DNA from: Schistosoma haematobium | Lineage: Eukaryota; Platyhelminthes; Trematoda; Strigeidida; Schistosomatidae | DNA: 64,000 nucleotides | Direction: 5' to 3' | Assembly (NCBI RefSeq): GCF_000699445.3 | Contig: NC_067196.1 | Location: forward strand, 91,297,364 to 91,361,363 | Shown: positions 1-12,544 of the stretch, one piece after another | Layout of the letters: every line of letters starts with the position of its first letter | How positions within the stretch are numbered: position 1 is the first letter of the stretch | The notes under the pieces: model-generated | What the model saw: only the letters and a program-made list of their open reading frames with translations | Told to the model about the DNA's origin: nothing | Database searches by the model: none | Position numbers and translations under genes: made by a program

Positions 1-208
1 TCTTCCTTAGTCTTCTTCTCCTCCCTTGGCTTTGAAGATTCCTAGTGAGTGATTGCCTTGTGACACAGTTGCGTGCTTTCTTCAATGTGTGTCTTATCCA
101 CTTCCAGCACTTCTTTCTGATTTCTTCCTCCACTGCAATCTGGTTTGTTCTCTTCCACAGTAGGTTGTTACTGATAGGGTCTGGTCAACGGATCTGAAGT
201 ATTTTTTT
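1..208 (-). mobile_element. RTE 3' fragment
   Basis: Antisense text matching the C-terminal module (the WERTNQ and [10 protein letters not shown] coding region), decayed, with its 3' end beyond the left edge of the window. Confidence 0.8.
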
Positions 209-582
209 GTAATGTTAACATTAGAGCTATATATTTTCAAAGGTATATTTATTATCAGATAGAGTAGGGGGAAAATATAATGAATCGTTTCCACATAATT
301 CAACGATTCATTCATACAGTGTAATACACTATATCACTTTATAGTGTAGTACTAAGTATTGTCATTATGAAATACTACATTTTGTGTAGTGGCTTACAGT
401 TGTAATTGGTCTATTCATATCAAATTACTTAGAGATCAATTCAATCTAATTACTTCATCATTTTAAAGTTAAAAACATATTCATAATAATGAGTTAATGG
501 AGATGTTAGGAAGCTGGTGGATGTGAATATAAACTTCATTATTAGCAGACAAATTGAAGTTGTTTTATCAAGACTATAAATC

Positions 583-845
583 GATTCAAGTTGGAAAACC
601 ATTAAAATCTTGGAAACATTGAATAGCCTTTTCGTTTAGATTGATTGAAATGAGGTACCACCACTAATGAACCTTTTGATCAGTGTCTTAGAGGTTAGAC
701 TTCTATATACAAGACTAAAGATCCTGGATTCAATACCCAGTAGTGGAGTTATAGTTATGTACTGATAACAAGTCAAACGCTAGGATGAAACGGTCATGTC
801 GTGTTTCCAGATTTTACAACCACTATCTTGTTGAGACAGCTTCCA
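583..845. repeat. Degenerate S2 hammerhead/tRNA-like repeat
   Basis: The left inverted end is recognisable (CCATTAAAATCTTGGAA, CCTTTTCGT). A tRNA-like middle (GTCTTAGAGGTTAGAC, CCTGGATTCAATACCC) and a right end with GGATGAAACGG and GTGTTTCCAG follow. The hammerhead core is destroyed. Confidence 0.6.
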
Positions 846-1452
846 AGAACTACCATGGAGCCTCCAGAGACTCTAGAAGAGCAGAAAATTTTCATCCAAT
901 CAGAACACAATAGAGCTTTATATAATATCAATATGGTATACTACTATTGGACAGTAGCCTAACATGCTTGTTTGCAGACTGATTGAATGATGATGTTGAT
1001 TTAACAAACACTAATCTCTATAAATACCCATGATTCTCTGTACATTTTGATACTTACCCAACAAGCACTTTCTTCAGTCTTCTTCATTGTTCACATTTGA
1101 GATTTGAGAAGGTTCTAGCACTCGAGTATTTAAATCATAAACGTTATATTAAGAATCTATACTCTAGATATAATATATCTAACCTAGATCAGTTCATAAT
1201 GTCAATAACATTCAATCATCTTCACATATCTCATAATGGGTAAAACTGTATTCTTCTTTTTCCTTTGTTTTAATCTTTTGTTCAACACGCTATTGAATAA
1301 ATTTTTCTTTCCTTAATTCTATGAACTGTCAATCAAAGTATTTCATTGTTTATTAGATGTGCATAACAGTTGAAATGATTGTTTATCACTGAATTATTCG
1401 TCTAGTCAACAAAAGTGATTTTATTTTGATAGACATTTTTCAATTCTAAGAG

Positions 1453-1906
1453 TTAAGATCATGAGTGAATTGAAGCTAGACTATCATAAAAAACTTGGAA
1501 GCACTGGATGATCGTTTCGTTTTAGTATGGGACTCCCCAGCAGTACGCATCCACAATACCGCCTCGTGAGATTTGAACCCCGGGACGTATCAGTCTTGCG
1601 CGTGAACGCTTAACCACTAGACTACTCACATTCAACGGTGTTAATGTCTAACTTTAATCAATCCACGAAATGGAACAACACATCCACCATTGTCTTCAAT
1701 GAATTACTATCTCACAACAGATCCGGTTGAACTTCACTGATCACTGCTCCTCAGTAGAACTCCAGGAAACAACTCTTGGAGACCGTCACTAGTGAGCATA
1801 TGTTGATTAATATAAAAAGGAGGAGTTCCACAATAAGATAAAATAGCCATCCAGTGCTTCCAGATTTTCCATGCTGGTCTAGCTTCAGCTGACTGATGAT
1901 CTCAAT
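1453..1906. repeat. Full-length S2 element with inverted ends
   Basis: Left end GATCATGAGTGAATTGAAGC and right end GCTTCAGCTGACTGATGATC are inverted copies of about 85 bp. Between them, on the - strand, are a hammerhead remnant (core CTGGGGA, one base off), a tRNA-like B box (GGTTCAAATC type) and an A box. The middle GGTTGAACTTC..TTGATTAATAT matches the 19.9-20.9 kb copy. Confidence 0.75.
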
Positions 1907-2045
1907 TAATGAAATCAAAATTATTTGTTTGTGGAAAAAAAACACTTCTTGATTAATCAAATGTTTCATTGGAAGTTGTTGAATGGTTTGTTGGCATGAA
2001 ATCCATTTTAAAACTGTGACTCAATAACCAATTCATTAATTATCA

Positions 2046-2906
2046 TACTTAATTACCTGTTGCCTGTTACCCCTGATGGAGCATAGGCCATCAACCAGCA
2101 TTCTTCAACCTACTCTGTACTCGGCCTTCCTTTCTAGTTATATTCAGTTCTTGTTCATTCTTCTCATGTCTATCTCCATTGGTCTTTGATGATTCCAAGT
2201 GAGTGCTTGACTTGTGACGCAGTTGGGTGCTTTCCTCACTGTGTGTACTATCTACATCCAGCACTTCTTCTTCATTTCTTCCACCACTACAATCTGGTTT
2301 GTCCTCTCCCATAGTAGGTTGTTGCTGATAGTGTTTGATCGACGGATTCGAAGTATTTCGTGTAGAAAACTGTTAATAAACACTTGTATCTTATGGATGA
2401 TGGTTGTGGTAGTTCTCCAAGTTTCTAAACCATACAATAGAACTGTTTTGACATTTGCATTGAAGATTCTGATATTGATGTTGGCTTATGGACAGTTGTT
2501 TTGAGTTCCATTTGTTGTTCAACGGTAGATATGCTGCTCTTGCTTTGTCGATCCACGCCTTCATATGTGCATCAGATGTGCCGTATTCATCAATGATGCT
2601 GCCTATATATGTGAAGATTTTTACATCCTCGAAAGCTTGTCCATCAAGTGCGATTTGATTAGTATATGTTGTGTTGTATCGGATGTTGTTACTTTTCCAT
2701 TTGTGTATGTTGATACCTACTAGTGTTGAATCGGCTGCTACACTGATCGTCTTCTCCTAAATTTGTTTTTGCGTGTGGGATAGAAGAGCCAGATCATCTC
2801 TTCTATCGCACACGCAACAACAAATTTAAGAGAAGACGACCAATGTAGCAGTAACTTCAGCAAGCAATAGGCATAGTCGATATATACATCTTTGTATGAA
2901 GAGGAT
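2046..2906 (-). mobile_element. RTE 3' fragment with inverted 5' part
   Basis: From the 3' end (CCTGTTACCCCTGATGGAGC) the - strand copy runs to the RT region LALLSR near 2790. It then reverses: 2800-2905 is the same region on the + strand. See the fold-back entry. The +1 frame offset at the C-terminal junction is present here too. Confidence 0.85.
2734..2852. repeat. Fold-back at RTE 5' junction, arms about 53 bp
   Basis: Arms 2734-2786 and 2800-2852 are near-perfect reverse complements (GCTGCTACACTGATCGTCTT against AAGACGACCAATGTAGCAGT), separated by 13 bases. Looks like 5' inversion (twin priming) with overlap. Confidence 0.85.
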
Positions 2907-4780
2907 TCTCAGGTCAGACTATTGTTATTTGTGCTACAAAGTTTTCTTAGTTAAACTGTCTACTGATGGTATTTTCATCGTTTTACTATAAAGTACCATC
3001 AACATCTAAATCTTGTAGAGGTGAGCTTTTCAGTTATTCCATAGACATTATATCAATTCATCTTGAAGTTATTTTTATAGATTAACCGAACCATAAGGGT
3101 AAATAAGAAAGATATAATATAAATCAATGACATTATAGCACCTCACGTGCAATTGAGTTTGTTCTCATTTAACTCAGTTAAGCCTTTTTGTTAACTTATT
3201 TGGTGGAGAAAGTCATCCGTACCATAACAACTTATTGTACCTTTATTATTACTGTGCTTGTATGAAATATGTATGCTTGAACATTGCTTACCGCTTACTC
3301 ATAGATTCATTCTGCTAGCTTTATTATTAACTGCTTAATTGATTCGATGATCCATTCATTTCCCTATGTATATACATGTACATTTAACACTCTATACTGT
3401 CGGTTCGCTGACTTATTCATTTGCCTCTCGGCTTTGTGATCTGAGTTATCTGCTAATAAAACTGTAGTCGCTGCTTCTCTTTGCCTTCTGATTTCAAACA
3501 CCGTTAAGGATTATATGATAATGGTTACGACGGTGATTGGTTAACGAAGCACAGCCATTACAAGATACCGTTGATCTTATTCAAAACATGGATTGAATTC
3601 ATCACTTGATAGATAAACATTATTTCACATATAAGTAACATATAACATATTCAATAGATAAACTGTTTTCAAACCATATAAACTTACTATACAAAATCAC
3701 ATTGGATATTAGTCCATTATAAGATTAATTATAATAGTGAATATTTAACTGTTTTATATTTTAGTCTAGTCTATCATTGAGTAATTTATAACTAGTACCC
3801 CCTAACATACCGATCTACTTTACTTTACTCACTTCCTTACTTATTGATCTCTTCATTAATGAACATTAACTCCATTTGATTTATGTCTCTCCTCTTTTTT
3901 TTTTATACTTCATTTGTCCTCTTATCAAATGTTTTAGAGAATCTATAACTAAAGTTGTACACGTTATTCATATTATTGTTACTGTTGTTCTTTTCTCTTT
4001 TTTTTTTCTCTCATTCCTATCAATATTACCGTATTACTAACAATAGTAATCATTAATTTTTTTTTAAATTTTTTTTTCAATGATCAAGTCAACCGATTCA
4101 TAATCATTATAAATGTATTTTAATGATTTCTTTCTTTCTCTTGTTTCCTCTTTTTTTTCTTTTTTTCATATTCTCTCCTGTAATTTGTATATCCATAGTG
4201 TATATGACTGACCATGTACGCATGAGTGATTTCTGACATAATGTTTTTTTGGATTTGCGTATGATTATATATATATATAATCATCAAAAGTATGACCAAT
4301 CGATACACCGTTAATGTGTCCATACCAATATACATAGAGCAAGTCAGTATAATCATTATGGGTATGTTCATAAATAGTTTAAGCTTTATATGAATCTTAT
4401 TGCTCGTTTGTTTGTTTTCTTGGGCGGGGGGGGTTGTCACTATGGCCTAATATTATCCTAAAAGTCTATAAATATAATATTTCCGTATGATTTTGTGTGT
4501 TTGCTTGGTTGGTTGGTTGGTTGGTTGATTTGTTTTATTGTCAATTCTGTTATTTTGATCGGAATAATCTAATATTAGATTAATGTTAAATGGCCTATAT
4601 AACCAATGTGTTGAGTAAACATAAATAAATAAACAAATAAATATAAATACATAAATAAAAGAGAAAAGTTAAAATGGTCAATAATGTAGCCCTCAAACTT
4701 TTTTATTTTATAAAGTTCTACTCAATTTTAAACAGGCTAGTGTAACTTATTATGTCATAGTAATGATAATGATAATAATG
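2907..4780. other. AT-rich non-coding stretch
   Basis: No gene seen. Contains poly-T tracts (3894-3903, about 4058-4078), a short TA run (4267-4280), a G run at 4422-4431, a TTGG tandem (about 4505-4527) and AAAT-type repeats (4620-4660). The ORFs here are low complexity. Confidence 0.6.
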
Positions 4781-5308
4781 CCGCACATCTACAACTGAAG
4801 AACATCTGGAACTCAAAACAACTGTCTGTCAACCAACACCAAGGTCAGGAGTTTCAATACAAATGTCAAGACAGTTCTACTGTATGGGGCAGAAACCTGG
4901 ACAACCACGAAAGCCATCATCCATAAGATACAGGTGTTTATTAACAGTTGTCTACACAAAATATTTCGGATCCGTTGGCCGGACACTATTAGCAACAACG
5001 TACTGTGGGAGAGAACAAATCAGATCCCAGCGGAGGAAGAAATCATGAAGAAGCGCTGGAAGTGGATAGGACACAGATTGAGGAAAGCACCCAACTGCAT
5101 CACAAGACAAGCCCTCACATGGAATCCTCAAGGCCAAAGGAGGAGAGGAAGACCAAAGAACACATTACACCGGGGAATGGAGATAGACATGAGAAAAATG
5201 AACAAGAATTGGATGGAACTAGAAAAGAAGGCCCAAGACAGAGTGAGTTGTGGAATGCTGGTCTGCGGCCTATGCTTCATTAGGAGTAACAGGCGTAAGT
5301 AAGTAAGT
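4781..5308 (+). mobile_element. RTE 3' fragment, sense orientation
   Basis: 5'-truncated copy starting in the segment coding [15 protein letters not shown] and running through [29 protein letters not shown] and [11 protein letters not shown] to a (TAAG)n tail at about 5295-5308. It carries the same +1 frame offset as copy 1. One of only three sense-strand RTE pieces in the window. Confidence 0.88.
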
Positions 5309-5414
5309 AATAATAATAGTAACAAACATTACATGATATGAATATGAATAAATAAATGATCGGTGTTTCACCACTTATGATTGGTTAGCTTTAATAAGTT
5401 TTTTGATAGAAATT

Positions 5415-5762
5415 GAATGAATAGTTATAGTAATTTGGATAACTTTCCCGATTTCATACAATGTATGAACATTCCATGTACATAAATTAATAGTTGCTCT
5501 GGTTGTCAGAAGGAATATTCATCTTGTGAGTTCTGAAAGAAACTCGACTTTTATTATAAGATATCATAATTCTTCGAAATGAAGACCTTCTAATTACTAG
5601 GACAGAATTAAAATGACTTGCATGATTTTTCTCTGGTTAGTGTTTTATTTTTTGCGAGTTAGTTTTCGACGAGATGAGGTCGCTAAACCCCATGCCCAAC
5701 CCTCCTCCTTTATTTGGACTTGAAATCGGCAGTATCCCTAGAGGCGCTCCAGGCGGAGTTTA
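5415..5762 (-). mobile_element. RTE 5'-end fragment (3' part missing)
   Basis: Decayed match to the first roughly 60 codons and the whole 5' UTR of copy 1, including CCCCATGCCCAACCCTCCTC and the end GCTCCAGGCGGAGTT. The 5' end is complete and the 3' part is absent, the reverse of ordinary 5' truncation. Confidence 0.75.
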
Positions 5763-6672
5763 CAATTAATGGAGTTCAAACATATTGACCATAAAACTGT
5801 TATTTGAAAATGACATTAGATGGTAGTCACGTATTATGATGAATTGATTGAATTTAGACACAAAAATGACTAAAAGCTAACTTAAGGCTCTATAGATTAG
5901 GGATTCAAAATGATTCCAAATGTATTCATTAGTGTGCGACGCAGATAAGTTCCATAATAAGACGAAATAGCTGTTTAGTTCTCCTTGCTTTTCAATAGTT
6001 TTATTTTTAATCGACGGTCAGTCTGCGTTATAAATTACAATAACTATATGTATGGTACAATGAAACACATAGTAATAAAGAGAGATATGAGTTTATGAAA
6101 AATTGAAATAACAATCACAGAAACTATTAAAAATCATAGAGATGATGATCATCTAGTTTATTATACTTCATTTGATACTTTTCAATTGTGTTTTTGGTAA
6201 AAAATAAATCATACCCAAGTTCGTTGAATTCCTCGAAGAATGCGATATTTTGTAATCAGAAAGATACTTTCCAATTATCTATATTCTTAAAGAGAGCAAG
6301 AACAAAGATCGATTCAGAGTAATAAATGGATTCATTTGATTTCGTTAGGTTCTCATCAGCTGCCTACAATCTGAAATATTTGAAAACCAAAGTTATCACA
6401 GATATTGACATACTTATACATAAGAGGGTGATTAAAGATGAATATATGTGTATCATGATGTAGCAAAGATTCCGACACAGTTGAGAGGGAAAGTTCCAAA
6501 ACATTGAAATAGTAATTAGAACTCATGAAAATAGATTAATGGTAATAAAGGAAGATATGAATTGAAATCAGTCACTTATGTATGATGTAATTTAAACTTC
6601 AGAAAGAGTTGCAATAATGACGCCATAAATAAATAAATAGGAGCAAATTAATAGAAAGAGTGGGGGTTATTG
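5763..6672. other. Non-coding stretch with one S2 remnant
   Basis: Mostly AT-rich unique sequence. A decayed S2 right half (AAGTTCCATAATAAGACGAA) lies at about 5928-6025. No gene seen. Confidence 0.5.
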
Positions 6673-7083
6673 TTACCAGGGTAAAGAAAGATTTATTACT
6701 GTCTCTTTTTGTATACATAGATCTGGTTTTAAACGTTTGATTTCTATTGCTTCAGCAAATTTCAAAAGGTTGGAGTTTGATTGTTTGTTAATCACCTTGA
6801 AGGACTTCAGTATATCAGCTTTATGTCCTGTATCAAGGAGATGTCTTGCGATAGCACTGTTGAATGCGTTCAATCCATTTAATCTTGAACTTTTCGGAAT
6901 ATGTTCTTTGAATCGGACGTAGGCTCTCCTTTCTGTTCTACCAATGTAACTGCTCTGGCAGATACATGTAAATTTGTATACACAGTTGGTGGTAACATGA
7001 AAGGAATACCTGTCAACCTTTGATTGTGTCAAAGAACGTGTTGTTTTGGACAGAACAATCAATTTCGGTGCAGGATAATACAT
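6673..7083 (-). pseudogene. Penelope-like GIY-YIG endonuclease fragment
   Basis: 136 codons, 5' truncated. The segment VYKFTCICQSSYIGRTERRA has the Tyr-Ile-Gly and downstream Arg of the GIY-YIG nuclease at the C-terminus of Penelope-like retroelements. It is followed by HIPKSSR and ARHLLDTGH, and a tail ending in LPW. No reverse transcriptase is joined to it here. The open frame suggests it is not very old, but it has no start of its own. Identification rests on the motif and on the similar pieces at 15354 and 23702. Confidence 0.8.
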
Positions 7084-7380
7084 TTAGTATATTCCATAAC
7101 CATCATCTAGTCCCTTCGGTCAGTAAACACCTGATTGTTGATATAATTTTAAAAGATGTCAATCATAAAGTATCACTAGGCCTTCCATAATAGATCTCAA
7201 TGTAGTTCACCAGGAAATTGACATTTATTTTTGACTTCAATATGAAAGTTACTTTCTCTACAGTAATCATTCAAATAGTTCAAAGTTTAACATTCCTCAA
7301 ATAAATAAGAAATCTGTTTACTCAATACTCAACAGAAAATTATTTAAGAATATTACATCTTCTCCGACATCTGATTATCT

Positions 7381-7483
7381 GTGAGACCATAGTTTATGGA
7401 CAACATTTGAATGACACTGAAGTGACCTTAAGATTGGATATCTACTAATTAAGACTAAATAAAAAGGTTATAAACCAGTGAAT
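7381..7483 (+). repeat. Left part of TIR element M (interrupted)
   Basis: GTGAGACCATAGTTTATGGA and the following 80 bases match the left end of the 55008-55298 element. It is cut by the S2 repeat that follows. Confidence 0.55.
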
Positions 7484-7730
7484 CGATCGATGTTAGACCG
7501 CCATTAAAAACCTGGAAGTACTGGATGGGCGTTTAGTCTTATTGTGGTATTTCTCGGCAGTGCTTACCCACGATCCTTCTTGTGGGATCTGAATCCGGGA
7601 ACTAAAGTCCCGCATGCGAACACTTAACCTGTAGACCACTGAGTCGGAATCCAATAGCCTAATAGCCGTCCAGTGCTTTCAGGTTTTCAATGGTGGTCTG
7701 ACATCAATCGATTCATGATCTCAATCAAAA
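7484..7730. repeat. S2 element (variant b) with inverted ends
   Basis: Left end GATCGATGTTAGACCGCC and right end GGTGGTCTGACATCAATCGA are inverted. A hammerhead remnant and tRNA-like B box (GGGATCTGAATCC) lie on the - strand between them. Core mutated. Confidence 0.7.
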
Positions 7731-7888
7731 TGTTAATAATCTCCACAACTCCATAGGGATAATATTAATGTTATTAAAGTAAATTTTAAATAAATTAAAT
7801 TTTAATGACTTCCCTACATCTTAACCATTATTTAAATGTTCATTGTTGATAATTAAGAAAAAAACATAATAAATGAAGATTAACGTAG

Positions 7889-8400
7889 GACTGTGATTGA
7901 TCAGTCTCTTATTGGCATATATGCATACTGTGCGTAATACATCGATATTACCTTAATTTATAAGCATTACAGGTAAAGATGGATAGTGGCTAGCAGTGGA
8001 ATATAGGACTCAGGTTTCGTCCAATTTGAGACTCTTCGGCTAACCACCACCTATCTTTGCTTATAAACCTTGTGAGTTAAGGCAATGTCGAGGGAGTCCG
8101 CACAGAATACACATATGCCAATAAAAGATTGATCAAATGCAGTCCTAAATAATAATGGGAATATACAAGTAGACAACATCAAGTGAATTTAAAACTTCAC
8201 CTCATAGCACAAACATCTGGCTAACAGGACTCAGTAACTAAGTGAATAACATGATGACATTTGAAGTGTACTGTATTGGATTCGAATCACATAGTCAATA
8301 TTAACTCTAAAATACTGATACATTCAGCTGACGAGTCTCAAAACGGACGAAACGCTCATCCTACATTCCACTACTAGCCACTATTCATCTTTGTTTAGAA
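7889..8400. repeat. S1 (Sm-alpha-like) composite with two hammerhead modules
   Basis: A - strand module around 7985-8050 (AGGTTTCGTCC, AGACTCTTCGGC) is itself inside inverted arms (7889-7967 against 8061-8145). A tRNA-like head follows (GGATTCGAATCAC at about 8277), then a + strand module at 8330-8372 with intact CTGACGA and GAAAC, but with mismatches in stems I and III. Confidence 0.72.
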
Positions 8401-8799
8401 AAATTAAATTGTTTTTGTTTTACAATTCTAGTGTGAAAGATTGAACAACGAATAATTTTGTTACATTTTCAATTATCTTTAATGTTTGTTTGTTTAAATG
8501 AGCAATTGAACATTGAACATTGAATGGAGATTAAAAGAGTTTCTTCTTTTATTTTGTTTTTTTTCTTTTTACATAAAAGTTTTAATTAAGTTTTAAATTT
8601 AAGAAAAAATTTTGAAATAAAATAATGATACACATTGAATATTGAAAAGATAAAAAAACAAAAAAAAGAGTAACTATATAATGAATAACATTGGCGTGAG
8701 TTTAAGTAAAAAGAAGAAAAAAAGAAAGAAAAAAGAGAAAAACAAAGAAAGAAAAATAGTTTTTATCAATTAAATTTTATATATACAAGTTGTATAATT
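8401..8799. other. AT-rich and purine-rich stretch
   Basis: No gene. An A/G-rich tract occupies about 8707-8757. Confidence 0.5.
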
Positions 8800-9475
8800 A
8801 CTTACTTAGGTACTTACGTTTGTTACCAACAATGGAGTGCAGACCATTGATCAGTATTATTGTATAATCCACTCTCTCCTAGGCCTTCCTTTCTAGTTGT
8901 AATCAGTTTTCGGTTCATTCTTCTCATGTCTATCTCCATTTTTCGGTGTAATATGTTCTTTGATCATTCACTTCTTCTTTGGCTTTGAGGATTCGATATG
9001 AGGACTTGACTTGTGAGACAGTTCGCTGGTTTTCTCAATGTGTATCCTATCCACATCCAGCATATTTTCTTGATTTCTTCCTCCACTGCAATCTCGTTTC
9101 TTCTCTCCCATAGTAGGTTGTTGCTGATAGTGTCTGATTAGAAGCATTTTGTTTAAACAACTGTTAATAAACACTTGTATCTTCTGGATGATGGTTGTGG
9201 TAGTTCTCCAAGTTTCTGCCTCATGCAGTAGAACTGTCTTGACATTTGTATTGAAAATTCTGACATTTTTGTTGGCTTGTGGATAATTGTTTTGAGTTCC
9301 AGATTTTCTTCAGTTGTAAATATGCTGCTCTTGCTTTGTTGATTAGCGCCTTCACATCTACGTCACATCCACCGTGTTCATCAATGATGCTGGCCAGATA
9401 TGTGAAGATTTTTACATCCTCTAAAGCTTCTCCATCAAGTGTGATTTGATTGAGGCATGTTGCAACAATTATCAT
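8800..9475 (-). mobile_element. RTE 3' fragment
   Basis: 5'-truncated, from a TTACTTACTTAGG tail to the NQITLDGEALEDV coding region near 9475. It reads through YLASIIDE and WNSKQLS in one frame and the C-terminal module in another, the same offset as copy 1. Confidence 0.85.
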
Positions 9476-9599
9476 ATTTGACTTAGTCTCACTCTGGATC
9501 GAGCGAAAAACGTTTCTCCAACACATATCACATCGAAAGACAACAACATCATGATATTCTGCACATGGTCCAAAAGTCATTTGATTACCACAATCACAG

Positions 9600-9775
9600 A
9601 TGAAAGGAGTTCTTAGTAGTCTCTTTTATTGTTACCACTGTGAACCGATCGTACATGAGCATCAGGTACTGAAATTGACACAATGGACTTGAAAACCCTC
9701 AAACGCTTCTGATTGGCTTGTCCATAAATTATAGTCTTACCACATTTGGCATTATTGTCTGATGAGGCAGTGTAT
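9600..9775. repeat. Partial TIR element M (right end)
   Basis: GTCCATAAATTATAGTCTTA at about 9719-9738 matches the right terminus of the 17276 and 55008 elements. The rest is diverged. Confidence 0.4.
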
Positions 9776-10549
9776 AGACCTAATTAAATTTATTTTAAAT
9801 CTGTTCCTCCCAAGTACTTTGTCAGGTGTATGTAAAAAGTGTAGTTCACTACTTAAGGGTAAATATTAGGAAAAAAACTCAGTAGTTTCATGAATAGCTC
9901 TTACTTTTAATATGATAATTAAGGTTAGTGGTTTTAAAAGAAGACTTCCTTTTGAAGTATATCATGATGAGATGATCTAGAAAGATAATAAAAGATTCAT
10001 AACTCAATCTTCCAGCTCATAAAACATGTAACCTTCAAACTTCTTATTCTCAGTTACAAATAGATTTCACCATCTAAATAGTTATTAATCACTTCACTCG
10101 GCAGTATAGTAAGCAAGGACATAATTGATTTCAGTGAGATTAACATACGATACTGATTAATTGTGTTTTTTTTCAACTGTCTATGACATTACTTATATTT
10201 GCTTATCATAGGTGGTTGATTTATTGATATTGTATACCTATATTTATTCAATAAATTATTCATGAATTATTATTATTATTATTATCAAATACTAGTTGCC
10301 TTGATGGAAACCAATCTGACTGTTAGCATAATCCATATAAAAACTAATACACTAAGATATTCATTTTGACTTATTTTGGATATCAAATAAACCGTCATCT
10401 AACATATTCCGCAGCCTTACTTCACATTGTACAAAATTATAGTGGCTCTTCCCTGTTTCAAGTATTTAGCGGCATGACATGGTAACACCACAGTTAAATA
10501 AACGTTAGTAATGATATATGTTAGAATAATATTTGTATTATATTTTTGA
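9776..10549. other. Non-coding, AT-rich
   Basis: Nothing recognised apart from a short ATT tandem at about 10267-10286. Confidence 0.5.
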
Positions 10550-10850
10550 TTGAGATCATGAACCGATTAATGTTAAACCATCATTGAAAACCCGGAAGCA
10601 CTGAAGGGCCATTTTGTCCTATTGTGGGACTTTTAAGCAGTACGCATATACGATGCTGCTCGCGGGACTCGAACCCAGGGCCTTTGGTCTTGCACGTGAA
10701 CGCTTAACCTTTAGACCACTGGGCTGGCATCCAACGGTGTTAATGTCTAACCTCAATCAATCCATGAAATTGTGTGACTATCTTCCATTGTACTGAGGTA
10801 GATAATTCTCCCTACCCGACACGGATTAGCTCCACTGGTGTTTGAACCAT
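10550..10850 (-). repeat. S2 element (variant b)
   Basis: Antisense: inverted end GATCATGAACCGATTAATGT, hammerhead remnant (CATTTTGTCC, GGGACTTTTAAGC), B box GGGACTCGAACCC, A box TTAACCTTTAGACCACTGGG, then a CCGACACGGATTAGC end matching the 25.3-kb copy. Confidence 0.75.
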
Positions 10851-11214
10851 TATTTTTGGAAACAGTTTTAGCTGTGAACTCACTGCTCCTGATTTATCAA
10901 TGATTATTCCGTTCATTTAACTGAATAAAAATGCTATCAGATTCGTAGTATAGATAATTTTACTCAATTAAATATATGAATTGCTGTACATTATATGATG
11001 ATACTCCAATTATATAATCATATGAGTTATGAATGAATGCAGAAAAACTTATTTCTGTTTATTAATATAAATTCCTGTATTCTAAATGAATGTCACAGGG
11101 TATGAGAATTATTTAGCTGACTGTTTATCAGTGATAACTATCAACTACTTTCCAACCATCAAACTATAAATTCAATTGGTATTGTTGACTAGAATCTTCT
11201 CATTGATATTTAGG

Positions 11215-11335
11215 ACTGAAATCGACTGCAATCAACTCTGAGATGGAGGCACATCCAGCTGACGAGTTCCAAATAGGATGAAACGCGCGTCCTGGATTCC
11301 ATTACTAACCACTATCCATCTTTGCTTCTAATTGT
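11215..11335 (+). repeat. S1 (Sm-alpha-like) right half
   Basis: Diverged head followed by the hammerhead at 11253-11297 and the tail ACTATCCATCTTTGC. tRNA-like head not preserved. Confidence 0.7.
11253..11297 (+). ncRNA. Minimal type I hammerhead ribozyme, S1 type
   Basis: Stem I is ATCCAG (11253-11258) with CTGGAT (11292-11297), six pairs. Core CTGACGA and GAAA are intact. Stem II GTTC/GGAT pairs with wobbles. Stem III is only AC..GT around GCGC, and cleavage is expected after GTC at 11291. This is the best-preserved Sm-alpha-type module in the window. The family is known to self-cleave; activity of this copy is inferred. Confidence 0.75.
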
Positions 11336-11639
11336 GATGTTAATTGTTTCCAATTTACAAATTTAGTTTTCAACAATTCTCTACACCATCGTGTTTTGTT
11401 AAAAGAATAGTGGGAACATGTTAACAGAGATAAGAAATAGAAGAATTAGCACAATGCTCATTTCAATTCGAAATGAACAGGATTCTTGATGTTGCCTATG
11501 AATTAGTAGGATATCTAAATATCGAGATTATTAATGATTTCGCTGAATTTGACATTAAATTTCTATATGAATCTAAAGTGTTTAGTGTATAAAGTGGTGT
11601 TATTACACCTGCCCTATTAATTATTACATGACAAGATCG

Positions 11640-11959
11640 TCAGTCAGAATATCGATTTATACGACTTTGGCCCTGTGCCATACCAATGCCTAGAGTTAAC
11701 TCTGAGTCCTTATTAGTTCTTTTTGCTTAGCTTTGCTCGTCAAGTCCAGAACACCAACTCAGATTCCACTGTATAAATCATATATTTCAGATATACTTAC
11801 CACATATACAAACAACTTAGGTCGCATCATACCATAAAACGGAAAACAACAAAGTGGCTGTGATTGTGAGATAGTATAACTAATAATTCGGGAATAACTA
11901 AAGAATAGTAAATCGTATAATATTAGCCAATAGGTCAAATGAAAGATTATAATAAAAGG

Positions 11960-11993
<34 letters not shown>

Positions 11994-11995
11994 CC
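11640..11995. repeat. Dispersed repeat X (decayed)
   Basis: Matches parts of 36764-37743, 44230-45125 and 60505-60803 (AAATCATATATTTCAGATA, AAAACGGAAAACAAC, GTGGCTGTGATTGTGAGATA). Ends in a TA-rich run. Confidence 0.55.
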
Positions 11996-12086
11996 TATGT
12001 ATATGATCACGTTAATTGTTATCAATGGTATTAATTCAGTAATCATTTAAAAAAATAATACCTATAATTTACTAACAAGAATGATA

Positions 12087-12345
12087 TTATGAGACTCCTC
12101 AGCAGTGCGCATCCATGACACCGCCTCGCGGGATTCGAACACAGGACCTATCAATCACGCGTGAGGGCACTTAACCATTAGACCACTGAGCCGGCCAGCA
12201 TCCAACGGTGTAAATGTCTAACTAATTCACGAAATTAAGCGACACATCCACTATTGTCTTCAGTGAGTTACTGTCTCACAACTGACTCATGATCCCAACT
12301 ATTGAAATTACTACAATCTCCACAAAACCCCTAGTGATTAGAATG
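12087..12345 (-). repeat. S2 element (variant a), partial
   Basis: Begins at ATGAGACTCCTCAGCAGTGC, so the catalytic GAAAC half is missing. The B box GGATTCGAACAC, an A box and the GACTCATGATC end are present. Confidence 0.7.
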
Positions 12346-12544
12346 ATATTAATTGATAGGTGTAAACATATTTTCAACATAGCAATATCAGTAATTTTGA
12401 ACATGATGTCATAAATCAATGATTAATTGATTATTTTTTGCGCTTATCAATCAATTAGTATCAACCTATTCGTTCCTGTTAGTTCATTATAACCTCATAA
12501 TTTATGTCACGAATTGATGAAAATCAATCTCCACTATACTGTTG

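Noticed and set aside
4120..4440. 106-aa antisense open frame
   Set aside because: Composition driven by T-rich and TA-rich DNA; no recognisable domain.
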